DNA of 64,000 nucleotides from Bombus terrestris (taxonomy: Eukaryota; Arthropoda; Insecta; Hymenoptera; Apidae): assembly GCF_910591885.1 (NCBI RefSeq), contig NW_025963606.1:248001-312000 (forward strand), in the 5' to 3' direction. The position numbers and the translations under genes were made by a program. The notes beneath the pieces were generated by a model. It was not told the origin of the DNA and did not search any database. It saw only the letters and a list, made by a program, of their open reading frames with translations. Shown here one piece after another: positions 63,459 through 64,000 of this stretch. The stretch's first letter is position 1; every line of letters begins with the position of its first letter.

Positions 63459-64000
63459 ACCGTGGGACAACGTGGGACAACGTGGGACAACGTGGGACAA
63501 CGTGGGACAACGTGGGACAACGTGGGACAACGTGGGACAACGTGGGACAACGTGGGACAACGTGGGACACCGTTGGACAACGTGGGACACCGTTGGACAT
63601 CGTTGGACACCGTGGGACAACGTGGGACACCGTTGGATATCGTTGGACACCGTGGGACAACGTGGGACAACGTGGGACAACGTGGGACAACGTGGGACAA
63701 CGTGGGACATCGTGGGACAACGTGGGACAACGTGGGACAACGTGGGACACCGTTGGACATCGTTGGACACCGTGGGACAACGTGGGACAACGTGGGACAA
63801 CGTGGGACAACGTGGGACACCGTTGGACACCGTTGGACACCGTTGGACATCGTTGGACACCGTGGGACAACGTGGGACAACGTGGGACAACGAGGGACAA
63901 CGTGGGACAACGTGGGACAACGTGGGACAACGTGGGACAACGTGGGACATCGTGGGACAACGTGGGACAACGTGGGACAACGTGGGACAACGTGGGACAA
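63459..64000 (+). repeat. Distal end of window
   Basis: Ordinary units with T/G and C/T groups. ACCGTTGGAT at 63629 makes an EcoRV site at 63636, the only one outside Domain II. AACGAGGGAC is at 63889. The array runs off the end of the window in register, with two bases of the next unit present. Confidence 0.85.

Larger units (their letters stand above)
1..64000 (+). repeat. 10-bp satellite array (AACGTGGGAC)n filling the window
   Basis: Every base belongs to a head-to-tail 10-bp unit, consensus AACGTGGGAC (reverse complement GTCCCACGTT). Units start at positions ending in 1 up to 25080, ending in 0 from 25090 to 30669, and ending in 9 from 30679 onward. That gives 6,398 ten-mers, two nine-mers and two leftover bases. 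No inverted unit, transposon, unique insert or gene was seen. Five unit types dominate: A/G, C/G, T/G, C/T and T/T (base at position 2 / base at position 6), plus the NcoI unit ACCATGGAAC. Both array ends lie outside the window, so the true length is larger. The length, purity and multi-level repeats fit a eukaryotic satellite. I do not recognise the unit as a named family and cannot assign a species. Confidence 0.98.

Noticed and set aside
18623..64000. Minus-strand open frame of about 15,000 codons (SHVVPRCPTL repeat) and its shorter relatives
   Set aside because: Same reason: the reverse complement GTCCCACGTT is stop-free in every frame, and frame ends correspond to scattered single-base changes.
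1..64000. CRISPR array
   Set aside because: There are no unique spacers. The repeats are 10 bp and directly adjacent.
1..64000. Telomeric repeat tract
   Set aside because: The unit is 10 bp AACGTGGGAC, not a TTAGGG-like or other known short telomere repeat, and shows internal higher-order duplications.
1..64000. Centromeric satellite with CENP-B box
   Set aside because: No sequence matching the TTCG...CGGG pattern is present. A centromeric role is possible but unsupported by the bases themselves.
1..64000. Bacterial repeat-rich surface protein gene or ice-nucleation-type gene
   Set aside because: Period is 10 bp, not a multiple of three. There are no flanking non-repeat termini, ribosome binding site or terminator in 64 kb.
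1..64000. Pure assembly artefact
   Set aside because: Copies differ by private substitutions and unit indels, which simple read duplication would not create. A partial misassembly of near-identical blocks cannot be excluded without reads.
1..64000. tRNA, rRNA or structured RNA genes
   Set aside because: No segment departs from the 10-bp unit long enough to encode one.

Overview
The whole 64,000-base window is one uninterrupted tandem array of a 10-bp unit, consensus AACGTGGGAC on the given strand. All units point the same way, and I found no unique sequence and no gene. Counting units gives 6,398 ten-mers, two nine-mers and two trailing bases. The array keeps strict 10-bp register except for two one-base slips, at 25081-25089 and 30670-30678. 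A pure satellite of this length, with layered higher-order repeats and one CpG per unit, points to a eukaryotic nuclear heterochromatic or subtelomeric/pericentromeric block. Species and chromosome cannot be read from the sequence. All six reading frames are almost free of stops because the unit itself contains no stop on either strand. The very long open frames are therefore a by-product of the repeat and are not annotated as genes.

Naming used below: units are named by the base at position 2 and the base at position 6. A/G = AACGTGGGAC (the large majority), C/G = ACCGTGGGAC, T/G = ATCGTGGGAC, C/T = ACCGTTGGAC, T/T = ATCGTTGGAC. N = ACCATGGAAC, which carries an NcoI site and is almost always preceded by AACGTGGGAA. 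Rare one-base variants (for example GTCGTGGGAC, AACGTCGGAC, ATCGCTGGAC, ATTGTTGGAC, TACGTGGGAC) act as natural barcodes and let duplicated blocks be traced by eye.

Layout from the barcodes: Domain I (1 to about 12.1 kb) is rich in N modules with ATCGCTGGAC 120 bp downstream or ATCGTCGGAC 40 bp downstream. Domain II (about 12.1 to 33.1 kb) carries N modules with AACGTCGGAC exactly 100 bp downstream, T-rich blocks, a three-copy block (14.2, 17.2 and 20.4 kb) and a 5.6-kb-spaced pair (24.1 and 29.7 kb) that contains both register slips. Domain III (about 33.1 to 49.6 kb) returns to Domain I modules and includes a copy of 5.45-8.78 kb located 35 kb away. Domain IV (about 49.6 to 64 kb) has an N-free, more diverged stretch (49.96-53.81 kb), then a roughly 410-bp N-phased repeat, a 1,650-bp duplication (55.25 and 56.90 kb) and a 2,060-bp duplication (59.46 and 61.51 kb).

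There are no genes to combine into a pathway. The biology lies in the satellite: its duplication history, its two-state unit alphabet, a G-quadruplex motif on the given strand, a CpG every 10 bp, and a regular AA/GGG antiphase pattern. All distances and positions were counted by eye from printed sequence and should be confirmed by a self-alignment.
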